The translations under genes and the position numbers were made by a program. The notes below the pieces were generated by a model, which was not told the DNA's origin, did no database searches, and saw only the letters and a list, made by a program, of their open reading frames with translations. From positions 706,907 to 770,906 of the forward strand of contig NW_006768810.1 in assembly GCF_000204055.1 (NCBI RefSeq): 64,000 nucleotides of DNA, written 5' to 3'. Every line of letters begins with the position of its first letter. Within the stretch, counting starts at the first letter, position 1. This document shows, one piece after another, positions 24,501 to 35,324 of this stretch. This DNA is from Melampsora larici-populina 98AG31 (taxonomy: Eukaryota; Basidiomycota; Pucciniomycetes; Pucciniales; Melampsoraceae).

Positions 24501-26885
24501 GGGGCGAAGAACGCAGTGGATGCGGCGAAGGCGGTTTGGCTGATGAAGTGGCCAACTCAGGCGGCTTGACCCCACTTGGGTCAAGCCCCTCCTGGCTGAG
24601 GTCTGGACCTCGTGGTGGTAAAGCAGTGAGGGGAAGGGAGGGCAATCCGGTCGCGGAAGCCTCCACGGAGGTGGTTTCCTCGATGCCATCCATAACCGGT
24701 TCGCCGGAGGAATGGACCAAGGCGGGAACCGGACTGGGTCGTGCGTCCGGTGTAACCAAGGGCGCAGGACAATCCTGCGGTGGGCTGCGCTCCCGTTGGA
24801 CCAAAGGCAGTGATGGCTGAGCAGGCGAAGTCGGTTGTGAAGGCAATGGCGGGAGTTCCTGTACTTGCTGGGACTCGACATACTCCAATATGGAGGTAAA
24901 CTTCGTTTGGAGGATTACGTCGCAGCTGGGGATACTCCAGAAGTCCTTCTTTCGTGAAGAGGCCACCCATTGGCGGAATAGACCTTCAAAGCCATGTGGC
25001 CCGCGTCGAAATGTCCGGGGAATAACGTCCTTCCCGAGGTTCTTATCCATCGCCTGGATGAATAATCCCCAGATCCCATCCTCATCTTCAGGTGAGGGTA
25101 GCCACATGGGATGGTTGAAGTAGGTGGCAAATGCGTTGGTTGGTAGCCCAAGTGGGATGTCGGTCGGGGCTTTCAAAAGAGTCTCAATCTCTTCAATCGA
25201 GGCGATTATAGTTGCTGGGAGCTCGTCAGGAACCTCCTTGGGAGACTGTGCCACACGTTCCAAGGGCGTAGGGTGAATAATGTCCGGGGGCAGGGGGGCA
25301 GAAGACGCAGTGGGATTCGAGGCTGAAGGCGGTGGGGAGGAGTTGCAAACCGGAATACCGTAGGGAGGGCCCGCCTGCCCAATTTTCTTCTCGCCTTTCT
25401 TCAAACCGGCGAGCAGGGGATTGAGGCGGTCCCATAGATCCCGGGTGTCTTGGGGACTCCAGCCTGGCGTACTCCGGACGCCTCGAAGCCAAGAGAACAT
25501 CAAGTGATAGGCGTCCAGGCCCCGGCGCAAGTTTCGAAATAGCATGGAATGATGCAACGATTGATCCCACACCAACTTGAAGTGGTGCAAAAGAGGGAGA
25601 TGGGGGCTGCGGTCCGCTGGCAGTTTGAATGGAGTTGAAAATAGGACAAAGAACGGGTCGGAAGGCGTGCGCGACATGAGAGGGTACCATGAGGCCCGCT
25701 GGGCATAATCGAGGATTTCATCGCTAATTTTGCGGAATCCAGCGTCAGCAAGTTCCAAGGCTGGATTCTTTGGAGGGGGAGGGGGGGATGGCGCCCGGGT
25801 GGGAGGTTCACTGGGTTTGGAGACCCTCCTTCGTTTGGTCGCACCCTCGTTCGGTTCCACCGTAGATGCAGGGGTATCTACGGTCTGCTGCAGGACTTTT
25901 CGCTTTGCAATCCTCGGGGGGTTAGACCGCGGTTGAGGCTGAGGTTGCTTCGGGACCTTGTCAGCAGAGGATCGCCTTGGTTTGGGTGTGCTGGGGTTCG
26001 ACCGTTTGGGAGGATGGTGTGACCCAATGGGGTTCACTGGCGTAGGATTGGCCACTTTGGCATTCGCAGCAAGGGTAACCTCAGCGATGCGCTGAGACGC
26101 TCGTCTTCGCGGCGGCCGCTTGCCATTGTGTGGGTCGGGATTGCCTGGAACGTACTCGTCCTTGTCGTCGGGTGTCGCGGGACGAAAGTGCGGCTTTGCT
26201 GGGGCTTCACCATGGGGACATCCTCAATTGGGACTCCATGCACTTGCACCAGTGAGTCCCGCTTGTTGCGGAAGGTGCCATCCTTGATGCCTGCCAAGAA
26301 ACAACCGAACATGAGCATGATGTTCTGTTAAACCAAAGTGCGACCCAAAGACTCACTTTCAATGGTCGCCTCGATTTGATACCCAGTCTCTCTAAGGGAC
26401 TCGAAGATGTCATTCGTCATTTGCTGTTCGGCCAATTGGGATGCAATCCAGTCCCTTTGCTGCACCAATGTGGATAGGAAGGAAGGAACATCGAGGTAAA
26501 AGGTAGTCCCTTTGAGGAGCAAGGCCTGGGTACTGGTGAGAATTGCTGTGGCCCAGCATCAGCCTTACATCATCGAAAAGTAATACCGAATGACAAGAAA
26601 CGTACGTTTTTTGTCTTCATCCTTAGTCTCCTCGTCCTCATCATCCTTGTCATCCTTGTCCTCGTCCTCATCATCCTCGTCCTCATCATCGACTGCGCCA
26701 TCCCCGCCTGCGTTGCCCTTGCCCTCTTCGCCAACTTCTTCATCCTCGTCCTCGTCCTCGTCTTCCAAGGTGAGAGAACTCGCGGGCGCCAAGTCTCCAT
26801 CATTGGGGCCTGGCTGACTGACCTGGGAAAGCGAGGTGATTCGCTTGCCACCGTGATGAGGTTGGACTCCAATTACGCCCGCCAT

Positions 26886-27240
26886 CGTGATGGCACCTGT
26901 GAGATTGAGTCAAAGTACACCGCGTCAATATAAACTGGCCAAAGGGAAATAAAATCAAACTAAAGGAATGGATTGGACATACCGGGAGTCCAAACTTGCG
27001 GAGGCTGGCCAACCTGTACCGTAGTAAGGGTGGCACAGCGTCGGAAACTATGGAAGTGAGGGGGGATGTGAGGAAAATGTAGGAAAAAGGCCGGTTCGGC
27101 GGTTGGATTTGATGTGGTCGGAGTTAGGGAAGTGTTTCATCGAGAGGTGAGAGACAATCGGTGAGGTATTCGGGGTCCGGACCAAATCGGGTTACCGACC
27201 GGTCCCGGGCCTTGATCCGTGGGGTCATACAGGGTCGCCA
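26886..27240 (-). promoter_or_regulatory. Upstream region of the proline-rich gene
   Basis: This stretch lies upstream of the ATG at 26885. I see no clear TATA box. An upstream non-coding exon is possible because a splice-like GTGAG follows the first bases at 26900. It merges with the palindrome array to its right. Confidence 0.35.
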
Positions 27241-28012
27241 AGACGCGACTTGGCGGCCCCGTTGATCATTGGTGTTTTTTTTTATAGTTCTACTGGAAAA
27301 AAAAAAAAAAAAGTTACGACCTCGCAGCCTGCCAAGTCGCGACTTGGCGGCCCCAAGTTGACGGGTAATGCAACCAACAACTGGAGGAATCCGGGGCCAC
27401 CAAGTCACGACTTGGCGCCCCCGTTGATGATCGGGTTTTTTTTTCTTGTAGCACTATAAAAAAAAATAAAAATAAAAAAAAGTCACGAGCTTGCAGTCGC
27501 CAAGTCGCGACTTGGCGGCCCCGGGGTNNNNNNNNNNNNNNNNNNNNNNNNNNNNNNNNNNNNNNNNNNNNNNNNNNNNNNNNNNNNNNNNNNNNNNNNN
27601 NNNNNNNNNNNNNNNNNNNNNNNNNNNNNNNNNNNNNNNNNNNNNNNNNNNNNNNNNNNNNNNNNNNNNNNNNNNNNCCTTACCATGCCTTTATCTTAAG
27701 ATTGAAGGGTGCGCAAGTCGTGGCTTGGCGGCCCCGGATACCTCGAGTTTTTACTGACACAGGCGGAATTCCAGCCTACGGGGCCGCCAAGTCACGACTT
27801 GGCGACCCTTCAACCTCAAAAATAAAGGCATGAGAAGGTCAACTGGGCCGCCAAGTCGCGACTGGGCGGCCCCGGCGCCCTCGATGACCGTTGCGACTAC
27901 CCGCTTATGTAGCGGATATTTGCAGGATCATAACCTGGCAAACCTTTCGAGCATCATCCGCCGTTGTCTCAAGTTGAGGGGGGTCGCCAAGTCGTGACTG
28001 GTCGGCCCCGTC
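27240..28012. repeat. Array of palindromic motifs centred on TCGCGA
   Basis: At least eight copies of a palindrome of the form GCCAAGTCGCGACTTGGC, usually followed by GGCCCC, are seen near 27243, 27337, 27398, 27500, 27705, 27782, 27847 and 27986. Some are degenerate (AGTCACGACT, AGTCGTGACT). Spacing is irregular at 60-140 bp. Several are joined to a second repeated block, CCGTTGATNATNGG followed by a T-run. The array lies between the minus-strand proline-rich gene and the plus-strand genes, and continues into the assembly gap. Confidence 0.88.
27528..27677. other. Assembly gap (150 unknown bases)
   Basis: A run of N of exactly 150 bases interrupts the palindrome array; the true length is unknown. 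Repeats probably prevented assembly. Any open frame crossing it is meaningless. Confidence 0.99.
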
Positions 28013-28020
28013 GGGATGCA

Positions 28021-28558
28021 TCATGGCGGGTAATCCTCAATGATGCATATATTCAGTCTTCAATAGTGAACAGAGCACACCGCTTTGGACAAATATGTTC
28101 GTGATGCCAAATCTTTCTTCCTCTCCGGTGCATCCCCAGGACCAATCTCCCAGTAGGCTGCTTCAACCTTATTAGTGATCTCTCCCATGAGTCCAACGTA
28201 CTAATGCTAATTCTCCCTCCCCAAATGAAGTTCCCAACCATGATGCACATACATGGCCAATATTTGGCATTGTTTTTTTTTGCCACACCCAGGGACCTTG
28301 AATGTCAGATGAAGACAACTGCATATGCTATAACCTTATTTTAACTCAGAAGAATTCCGCAGGCTGACTTGGCATATGCTATAATCATGACTTGACCCAG
28401 ATGCCACCATTCCATAAAAAGGTTGCTTTCTATATCTTCAAAGCATTCTCGAGCCACCCCTCAATCCTGATAATCAACTCTGAGATAACATCCAAATCTG
28501 AGATAACTCGTTCAACCAATTTTCCACCCTTCACACCCTTGATCATCGTCTCGTCATA
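28021..28558. other. Upstream region of the small plus-strand frame
   Basis: There is no recognisable coding frame. CCATAAAAAGG near 28412 is TATA-like and lies about 145 bp before the ATG at 28559. The last 100 bases are pyrimidine-rich, like a fungal 5' leader. The direct repeat TCTGAGATAAC occurs at about 28478 and 28497. Confidence 0.35.
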
Positions 28559-28786
28559 ATGGATCAAACTGAAACGAATATAATCCAAAGACACCTCGCA
28601 TGCGTAGAGTATGCACACAAGATTAGAATCATGAACGAAATGTGGAATCAAAGGATTCAGCTCATCCAGGTTCTAGACGAACTCAATGGACAAACCAATC
28701 CAACAAGTATTCTTAGGCTAATTCAGTTGACCCGACGACTCAAGGCACTTGTCCAGGAAGCTCGAGATTTTCTTTTCAACTATTAA
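28559..28786 (+). CDS. Possible small helical protein of the giant element
   Basis: A 75-codon frame (starts MDQTETNIIQRHL, ends ALVQEARDFLFNY) predicted to be almost entirely alpha-helical and charged. It has a TATA-like box and a pyrimidine-rich leader upstream. No family is recognised. It is the first plus-strand frame to the right of the palindrome array, so it may share the divergent promoter. It could also be the first exon of a longer gene. Confidence 0.35.
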   Translation: MDQTETNIIQRHLACVEYAHKIRIMNEMWNQRIQLIQVLDELNGQTNPTSILRLIQLTRRLKALVQEARDFLFNY

Positions 28787-28789
28787 CGG

Positions 28790-29862
28790 TTATATGTTAC
28801 ATTTTTCACCGTACATCCAAATTCTCAGTAAGTTTCTACTTGTCTGACAATATTCAAAGAAACGATGTTCTAAAAACATTGAATTCATTTTCCCTTTTGT
28901 TCAGTTATGCAAATATTCACCAGCAATGTCAATTTTCGCCTGGATAAATTATCAAATATGATTAGATCAAATTATTTAGGAGATGGGAACATGGAAAACT
29001 CAGTTTGTTTGCTTCTTATGTTTTGCAACATCAATCCAGCTGTAGCAAAAACAAGGACTGTGAAATCAAATTGATTACAAGAGGAAAATACTTGCACATG
29101 AAGGCGAGGAATGGTTCATTGGTCCCTCCCCTGGATCCCCAATTATATATTGAGATATTGGTACAGCTTTGCTTTATTGTGCAGAATGTTCATGAGATAA
29201 ATGCAGGGACTTGTTATGTTGTTACCATCAATACCTTGAGAGTCAACAGTGTTCCAATAATCTGGGTAATGTGGTATCTGCTGAAATGCTTATGCACACT
29301 TCCCCAGCTGGCAAGAAACCTATACACCAGTCTTGACAAGAGTGTTCTACCAAGCCCCTATGCAGCCAGTGCCTACCAAGTGTAACACACTGGCCTCCTC
29401 CAGGCATTTGCCACTCTTCATTGAGTGGGCAATTTTCTGCGGAGTCCCACTTGAGTTTGCAAACCTTCTGCAAATTCAAGTGGGTCTCAGGGATGAATTC
29501 TAACCCTTTACAAAACCAATTCCTCTGCCCCCAGGTGTCTCTGCCTCCCAACCAACAACTTTTAACATATTCCGCCTGGTCAAAATTCCTGCCATCCACA
29601 TCACCTACTAAATTTGCTTCTTGCATTACATATTCATATTTTGAACAGATCAGTCTGATCATACCCTCTGGATATACACTTTTTCAAATCAACCTTTTCT
29701 TCCGCATTTTCCACCAATGGAAGGATCGTCAGGTATGTGAATGCATCCCAACCTAATGATATGACATGAACATCAAATCATAGCTAATATCTCTCACATA
29801 CGGCAGACATTAGCACCGAGCCAGGAGCTGGCGGAGGTGCAGGCCAAGAAAATGATCCCATC
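28790..29862. other. Region between plus-strand genes, possible upstream exons
   Basis: There is no clear gene. The frame 29421-29756 could hold an upstream exon of the next gene: a good donor (CGTCAG/GTATGT at 29733) and an acceptor (CGGCAG at 29807) bracket a plausible 74-bp intron, but the residues before it have no recognisable pattern. Confidence 0.35.
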
Positions 29863-31375
29863 ATGGATCAAATACATGGTAGGTCAAGGCCTCTCTCAAC
29901 TCAATTTTGTATTTACAACATTGAACTGAAATATCACATCACCCTTCCCACAGGTCAACCAGACGACGAACGCGGACTCACTTTTGAGCAACGTGTGGCT
30001 CTACGAATGGCCAAGGAGCGGGAGGCCCATAAGAGACAGCAACAGCGAAAACTAGAAGCTGACGAACAGTGTGCTAGGAAGGAGCCCACCGACAGTATCA
30101 AGCTCGTAGGCCTTACCTCTGCTGTACAAGAGTGGGCTAGGGCCTTAATGGGTCTTCCTCGACAAGCCAGCCATCGTACCTCTCCTAAGATCACTGCTGC
30201 TGTTCTACTCCAACGTCACCTGCCTCCTGAACCAACTGCTGAAGAGGTCGAACACTGGGCCGAATATGCTTCAAAACGGACTCAATATTTAGAAGTTAAT
30301 ATTCAGCAGAAGATGGATGTGGCCTTTGCGAGGAACCCATCAGCAAATGAGGCTGTCAAGCATCAGATGCGAATTAAAATATCAAAGGAAGCTGTTCTAA
30401 TGTTCAGCAAAACCAATCCACCACCCAAATTTTCCTCTCGAGTAGCCCACGCTACTGCCTCAGTCACCACTTACGATGCAACCCGCTTATCAAATGCTGA
30501 AGTAAAGTTCCGCCAAAGTGGCTTTTCGTCTATCACCTTCCAATGGACCAGCCCCACTACAACTCCTTGGAACATGGCTATGTTGGACACCTTAGTTACC
30601 AGCTGGTTGGATGTTTATAATGCTCGAGCCGTACCGGCTGGATTTCCAATCGACACTAGTATTGATGTTCCCCTTGAAACAAGGGATATCCTCTTTCGCT
30701 GGATTACCAACAAGCGCAGAGTCTTTCAAGATGAAGAGAAGGAAAAGAAGCTGGTGTCTACACCTGGAGGAAGTGACAAACTGGTTAAGAAGAAACTTAC
30801 TGAGAGGGAGAAAGTAGCTTTGAAAGGCATCAGGAAAAAGGTAACATGCTCAACTATTCCCCATTTGCCCAAGCACTCATACTGACTGGCACATCATTTA
30901 GCTTTGTGAAAAGAGGGCAGCAGCGGTTGAGCCCTACTTGCGTCACTTTGCTGGGCCAATAAAAGTCCTCCTCAACTCTCAAGAGGTTCATTCTGAGACC
31001 GAAATGGATCCAGAGAAGCCTGGCAAGTTGAGGAAGATCAAGCTCAACTGGCGGACACCTCAGCTTGATGAATTGATTCAACTGGCCAATGCTGCAGCTC
31101 CCCAAAGGGAGGGCACCAAAAAACAAAAAGACAAGTTGATTGAATTTTTCCAGTCTAGAGGAGGATATTCACCTAATGTTCCTGAACCTGAAGATCAACT
31201 TCCTCCTAAGACACTTCCCAGATGCCTCATCAAGCCAGAGATATTGACTGAAGGGATTGATGAGATAACCATAGATAGTTTGGGGTTGTCAGACACTCCA
31301 GTTGATCTCCAAACTGCTATTGAGCTTTTGAGACAGAAGCTGGGAAAAGGCAACACAATGACCATTTCTTCCTGA
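29863..31375 (+). CDS. Unknown protein, three exons, accessory gene of the giant element
   Basis: Exons 29863-29878, 29954-30840 and 30902-31375. The introns are 75 bp (GTAGGT/CCACAG) and 61 bp (GTAACA/ATTTAG, branch site ACTGAC), and the product is 458 residues. The N-terminal part is a charged helix (LTFEQRVALRMAKEREAHKR), followed by a helical region (VEHWAEYASKRTQYLEVNIQ), a beta-rich middle (FRQSGFSSITFQWTSPTTT), a Lys-rich stretch before the second intron and a C-terminal helical tail (ELLRQKLGKG). I do not recognise a domain or catalytic motif. The charged helices could bind nucleic acid or other element proteins. The gene lies 414 bp upstream of the next plus-strand gene in the same orientation. 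An upstream exon is possible, so the start is the least certain part. Confidence 0.7.
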
Positions 31376-31789
31376 ATGATGTCAACCATTTTGTCATGTG
31401 ATCAGTGGTGTTTTTTTGTTATCTTATATGCAAAAGATTTCTTCTACAATCTTCATCCATAAATTGCCTAAATGAGTTCCCACCTCATTTCAAACCACAT
31501 GTAAAGCACCACAAGATACATGAGGAAACCTCATGTGACACATGAGGACCATTGCCACATGTGTCACATGAGATTTCACAAATTGTGACAGCCACATATG
31601 TAATCATAGGGACCAAGCAGATAGCTTAACCTGAGTGAACTTTGCCCAGTTTCACATCACCGTACCCGTCAGTTGACCCACATTCGGCCAAGCAACATAT
31701 CAAGATACTCTGCACTTTCACGCTTTCCATCATCCAATCAGAGTATTGATTAAGTTTTCACCACAATTGTGACCACTGAAAGATAACCA
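31376..31789. other. Intergenic region between the two plus-strand accessory genes
   Basis: It contains the 3' end of the upstream gene and the promoter of the downstream one. A cluster of CACATGAGG / CCTCATGTG inverted motifs at about 31500-31575 can form hairpins and may act in termination or regulation. There is no coding frame. Confidence 0.4.
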
Positions 31790-33959
31790 TGGGTAAGACC
31801 TTTGCCTCATTTTATTTCCCAATCCACTGAAATTGACGAGGTTACATTATCCCCAGCATCCTCGGCACAATCCTCTGCCCCAGGGTGGGCCAATGGTGCC
31901 CCACCCAAAAGTCGAAAAGCAAAAAACCGTGCCTTTGCCCGCATACTACCAAACTCAAACAGCCCAACCTGCAAATCCCTTGCTGAGTTCACACGATTCC
32001 TGCTGGGCCACACCAAGAATCATCGACATTTCCCTGACCCTCCAACTGACAACCAAATAATGTCACTACCACCTCTAACGAAGGAAGACATCATCAACGA
32101 CCACTCAGTCTTTGTCAACTACAGCTCTGAGAATCACCCTAATCCATTGGACTGGAGTGTTTTCAGGGCTCTTCTGCACACTGATATGGGCAACAAAAGA
32201 ATTGAAGGCCCATTTACGTTTGATTGGGAAGCTGAGGAAGGTGAAGACGCTGCATGGAATCAAGTCATGATTTTCTTTACGGTAAAGCATTGGATGTTTG
32301 CAAGAAGGGCATCTGCATTTCAAAGGTTTGGACTGAATGTTGAATGGAAGAAGGAAGTTATTTATATTGGTATTGTTACTCGGTGGCTCATTGGACGGAT
32401 TGAAGAATGGAAGAATGAGTTTGACACACCAGAGAAAATGGCACAGCGGGAGTGTCAGCCCTGGGTACATATGTATGTACCCAAAGACTAACTTGTAACA
32501 TAGATAACCACGTTTTAAAAAACTGATTACATGTACACATAGCTTATAAAACACATGTAACATGGAATAAAATACATATAAACATTAATTACATATACAA
32601 GTACATGTAAAATCATATGTAATATGTAATAAAACATTATTTACATCTCATAACTCAGTGTCAAGAGTTAAAATGCTTATACTACATAATATACATAACA
32701 GGTATATGTAATTATGTAGCATTAATGATAACCATAACTAATAGTAATAATTAAACCCTAAAACCACAGTAGTGATATAAGCAAATATCACCACAGTTAG
32801 GTTTGGAGAGAAGAGTATATAAACCTCCTCTCTCTCAGCCTTCAGAGATTTCCCCCAAGCAATTATTACACACCACTTTTAAGAACCATTAAAGTTCTAC
32901 TGAAGTAACATCAAGAGTCTTATAAATATAAGACTAGTGATATCTTCATTACTTTAATCTGTTCCTTGATTAAAAGTAAGTAATATCTTCACTCCTTCTG
33001 GATCCTCTACTTCCCCCAAGTAGGAACTATTTTAGGTTGGTGACCTTCCAACAACCCAAGGCTAGTGACCTACATACAAGTACTTTCAGGCTGGTGACCT
33101 TAAGAACAACCATAAGTTGGTGACTTTAAGAACAACCAGTGTAGTGACCTTATTTCACTCTTTAATCTGTTACTTAAAAGATTAAAGGAAGGACTGTGGG
33201 ATCCATCCTTCATTAATTATAACCTTTATATATTATAATTACAAACCTCCTCTTCAGGAGTCTCTTAACTGTAGTCTGTCTGGATTTATCCAAACAGACC
33301 AGCCTTTCCCCTTTCCTCTTCTCTTCTTAGTCTTATTTTTATTGTAATTACATTATAATTGAAATATAAACATTATACATAAAAATAATACTACCCTACT
33401 TGACCCATTTAGTGAGCATAGAGTCCTCAATTAAGTCCTCTACCCTCACAGGGAGCGCAGCAGGAAGCGACGAGATGTAAGCATCAGATCATTTTGACAA
33501 CTTGTCAAGTCTCAATCAAAGTACTGAAACATTTAACAGCTGTGCATATACCGTCAAGCTACCATCAATGCATACCTCAAGGACTTCATCAACCTCCTGC
33601 CTGACATTACCTGTTGTTCGGATACTGAGGATGATGGTCAAGGACAGCAACGCTCAATACGGCCAGAGTGGCGCAGTATCAGGTATGGAGAGTGGCTTCA
33701 TAAGATTGATGAGCTTTCATATAATCATCAAGCCAATGTGAAGTTGAGAACTCTAGCAGCTAGGAGGTTTGATACTAGACGTGAGGTGGGCAACAAGATC
33801 AATCCCTTAGCCAAAGTATGTGGCAATCTGCCTGAAAACTGTTATGATGGTGAGTTTTTGGGGAGATGTGGTGACCTGGAAAAATTGAGCTTAGGGATCA
33901 CAAGCAACACCTCACGACTTGATGACGCATTGCAAGCTATTTCTGAGCTGGTAGATTAA
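31790..33959 (+). pseudogene. Unknown accessory protein gene of the giant element, split by a solo LTR
   Basis: The model is 31790-31793, 31857-32452, then, after the LTR and one copy of its target duplication, 33456-33476 and 33540-33959. Introns are 63 bp each (GTAAGA/CCCCAG and GTAAGC/TAACAG). Removing the LTR gives exactly 347 codons with no stop, strong support that this was an intact 346-residue gene. Landmarks are PPKSRKAKNRAFARIL, FVNYSSENHPNPLDWSVF, TVKHWMFARRASAFQRFG, RSRKRRD at the insertion point, CCSDTEDD, RPEWRSIRYGEWLHKID and KVCGNLPENCYD. The basic stretches suggest nucleic-acid binding. I recognise no characterised domain; I have the impression that rust genomes hold many relatives, but cannot verify it. 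As it stands, the LTR truncates the product after about 210 codons. Confidence 0.7.
32453..33450. mobile_element. Solo LTR (998 bp) with perfect 5-bp target duplication
   Basis: It starts TGTCAGCCCTGGG and ends CCCTCACA, with GGGAG on both sides (32448-32452 and 33451-33455). It is homologous along its whole length to the LTR at 3204-4277, including the GGTTGGTGACCTT-type internal repeats and the AAACCTCCTCTTCAGGAG block near the end. It interrupts the plus-strand gene between an Arg-Glu and an Arg codon. Confidence 0.92.
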
Positions 33960-34998
33960 ATTTGCTCCCCTGTTTCAAAAGAAGATGTTGTTGTATAAGG
34001 TTGGTCTGAAAATATATGTATGACTGGGCCAAAAGAAATTCTATATTTTTTTTTCTTTGACCCAACTTTATTGGAAACTTGGACCAATTGATCCCAACAA
34101 AAATTTGAGACTGCACCCAAGGTCTCCAGGTGTTTTTGGAAATCAAATTCAACATGAAATGAATATGTCCAACATAGCTATGCAAAATCTGAATAAGAAG
34201 CACTGTAATGGGATCAAGTGAGTTGATCACACTTGATCCCAAAAGCTCAGCATTTGGCAGAGACTTAGCAGCCCAACTGCCCACCACTTCAGCAACATTT
34301 CTTCAGAGGGTATCTGAAACGCACAGTAGTCCAAAGCTCAGCATGATTCCTTGTTATTTGCTTTGAAAAATTTCAAAGCTAAGGGTCACAGTGAAAATTA
34401 AGCTCACTCATCTTCAATACTATATCCCAAAAGGTCTTGAGAGTTCTGCCAAATAGATGTCACAGAATCACCTGATTCATTTTATTGAGCTACCCAGGGG
34501 ATCCATGTGACAGGAATGAACAGGCTGCTTGTTTGGCCGAACGAGTGTTCATATGCTGGTACGTGAGTAGCCTCATGAGGGATGCTGCTCTTATTGGCAC
34601 GCCACCCAGCTTTTTTTTCTTCCAAAAACATGGAAAATAAAAATTGCTGGCTTTGATATCTTTTGAGCAGTAGCTGATACCCAGTCACTTTTGGATTGAA
34701 TCGAATTCAAACTGCAGCTTGGGACACCAACAAGCGGTGTCTGCCCAATACCTATTCACTTAGTGATGGTTCAGGAAACTCTCAAGTTGGTCAAGGAATG
34801 AGCTCACAAGCTGTGAATTTCAGCTTTGCATAAGTCTGTGGAAGGGTCTGAGAAGGGTATTTGGTCATAATAATGGTGTTGTGTCTGATGATTACTCAAA
34901 CCTTCCAATTATTCTGACAGCTTCATGTGTGGATATGCAGCTAAAGTTTATTTGAGTTCAGAATGGAAGCTTGTTTGGCTGTTATTACAGCCCAGACT
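33960..34998. other. Right part of the giant element without recognised genes
   Basis: No convincing open frame is present. The stretch would hold the 3' untranslated region of the last plus-strand gene and the inner border of the right terminus. Confidence 0.35.
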
Positions 34999-35102
34999 TT
35001 GATATTGGCTTGAAATGGTTTTGATATTGTTTTGATATTGTTTTGAGATTGGCTTGAGATTGTTTTGAGATCGGCTTGAGATTGATTTGAGATTGGCTTG
35101 AG
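34999..35102. repeat. Right subterminal array of the giant CACTA
   Basis: About ten degenerate copies of the 11-bp motif in the reverse orientation to the left array (GATATTGTTTT and GAGATTGGCTT forms), ending 47 bp before the element terminus. It mirrors the array at 12261-12341 and is more divergent. Confidence 0.85.
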
Positions 35103-35324
35103 GTGACGGTACTCACTGGCCTGCCAGTGCCTAGTAAAATGTCACTGTGCCTACAGGCTGAAAAACCAATGTAGGCGTCATTTATCTACACCTACATTCT
35201 AAAAATAAAATGTAGGCGTAAATTTGAAGCGCCTACATTGTGTAGGCGTCACGAAAATGTGCCTACATCTTTTTTTTTTGACTGTAGGCGTAATTTTTGT
35301 GCGCCTACATATGTTAATACCAAC

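Larger units (their letters stand above)
18018..26885 (-). pseudogene. Large proline-rich repeat protein gene of the giant element, split by a hAT insertion
   Basis: Minus-strand exons: 26885-26606, 26545-26357, 26290-23658, 23594-23183, then, across the hAT insertion, about 18585-18018. All introns are 60-66 bp with good sites. The product would be about 1360 residues. The N-terminus has an Asp/Glu tract (about residues 45-90), then a helical region (LVQQRDWIASQLAEQQ), a basic Pro-rich segment, a globular stretch (YPLMSRTPSDPFFVLFSTPF), about four 42-residue repeats containing TTQPSPAGIQPLPTSPRQEA, and a C-terminal globular part ending QSMLPQVGLE. One frame change is needed near 26215, at a run of four Cs. 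The hAT insertion preserves the frame if removed (EAIAS then LRARFR). I recognise no known family. Its place beside the transposase suggests an element-encoded accessory protein. Confidence 0.65.
12213..35149. mobile_element. Giant CACTA-type DNA transposon (22.9 kb) with accessory genes
   Basis: The left end is CACAGTGACATTTTACTAGG and the right end is its reverse complement. The match continues for about 40 bases through the inner palindrome CACTGGCAGGCCAGTG. The 3-bp sequence CCT is duplicated at 12210-12212 and 35150-35152, and the intact foldback copy at 51436-52626 has a single CCT at this point. CAC termini and a 3-bp duplication are features of the CACTA/EnSpm superfamily, and the body encodes a Tnp2 transposase. 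Its other genes are a large proline-rich protein (minus) and at least two plus-strand genes. Without the nested hAT, LTR and MITE it would be about 16.7 kb. Confidence 0.92.

Noticed and set aside
26590..26817. Plus-strand frame with poly-Ser
   Set aside because: Antisense of the Asp/Glu tract in the first exon of the proline-rich gene.
27491..27757. Open frames across the N run
   Set aside because: They consist mostly of unknown bases.
27240..28012. CRISPR array
   Set aside because: The repeats are palindromic, irregularly spaced and degenerate, and the genome is eukaryotic.
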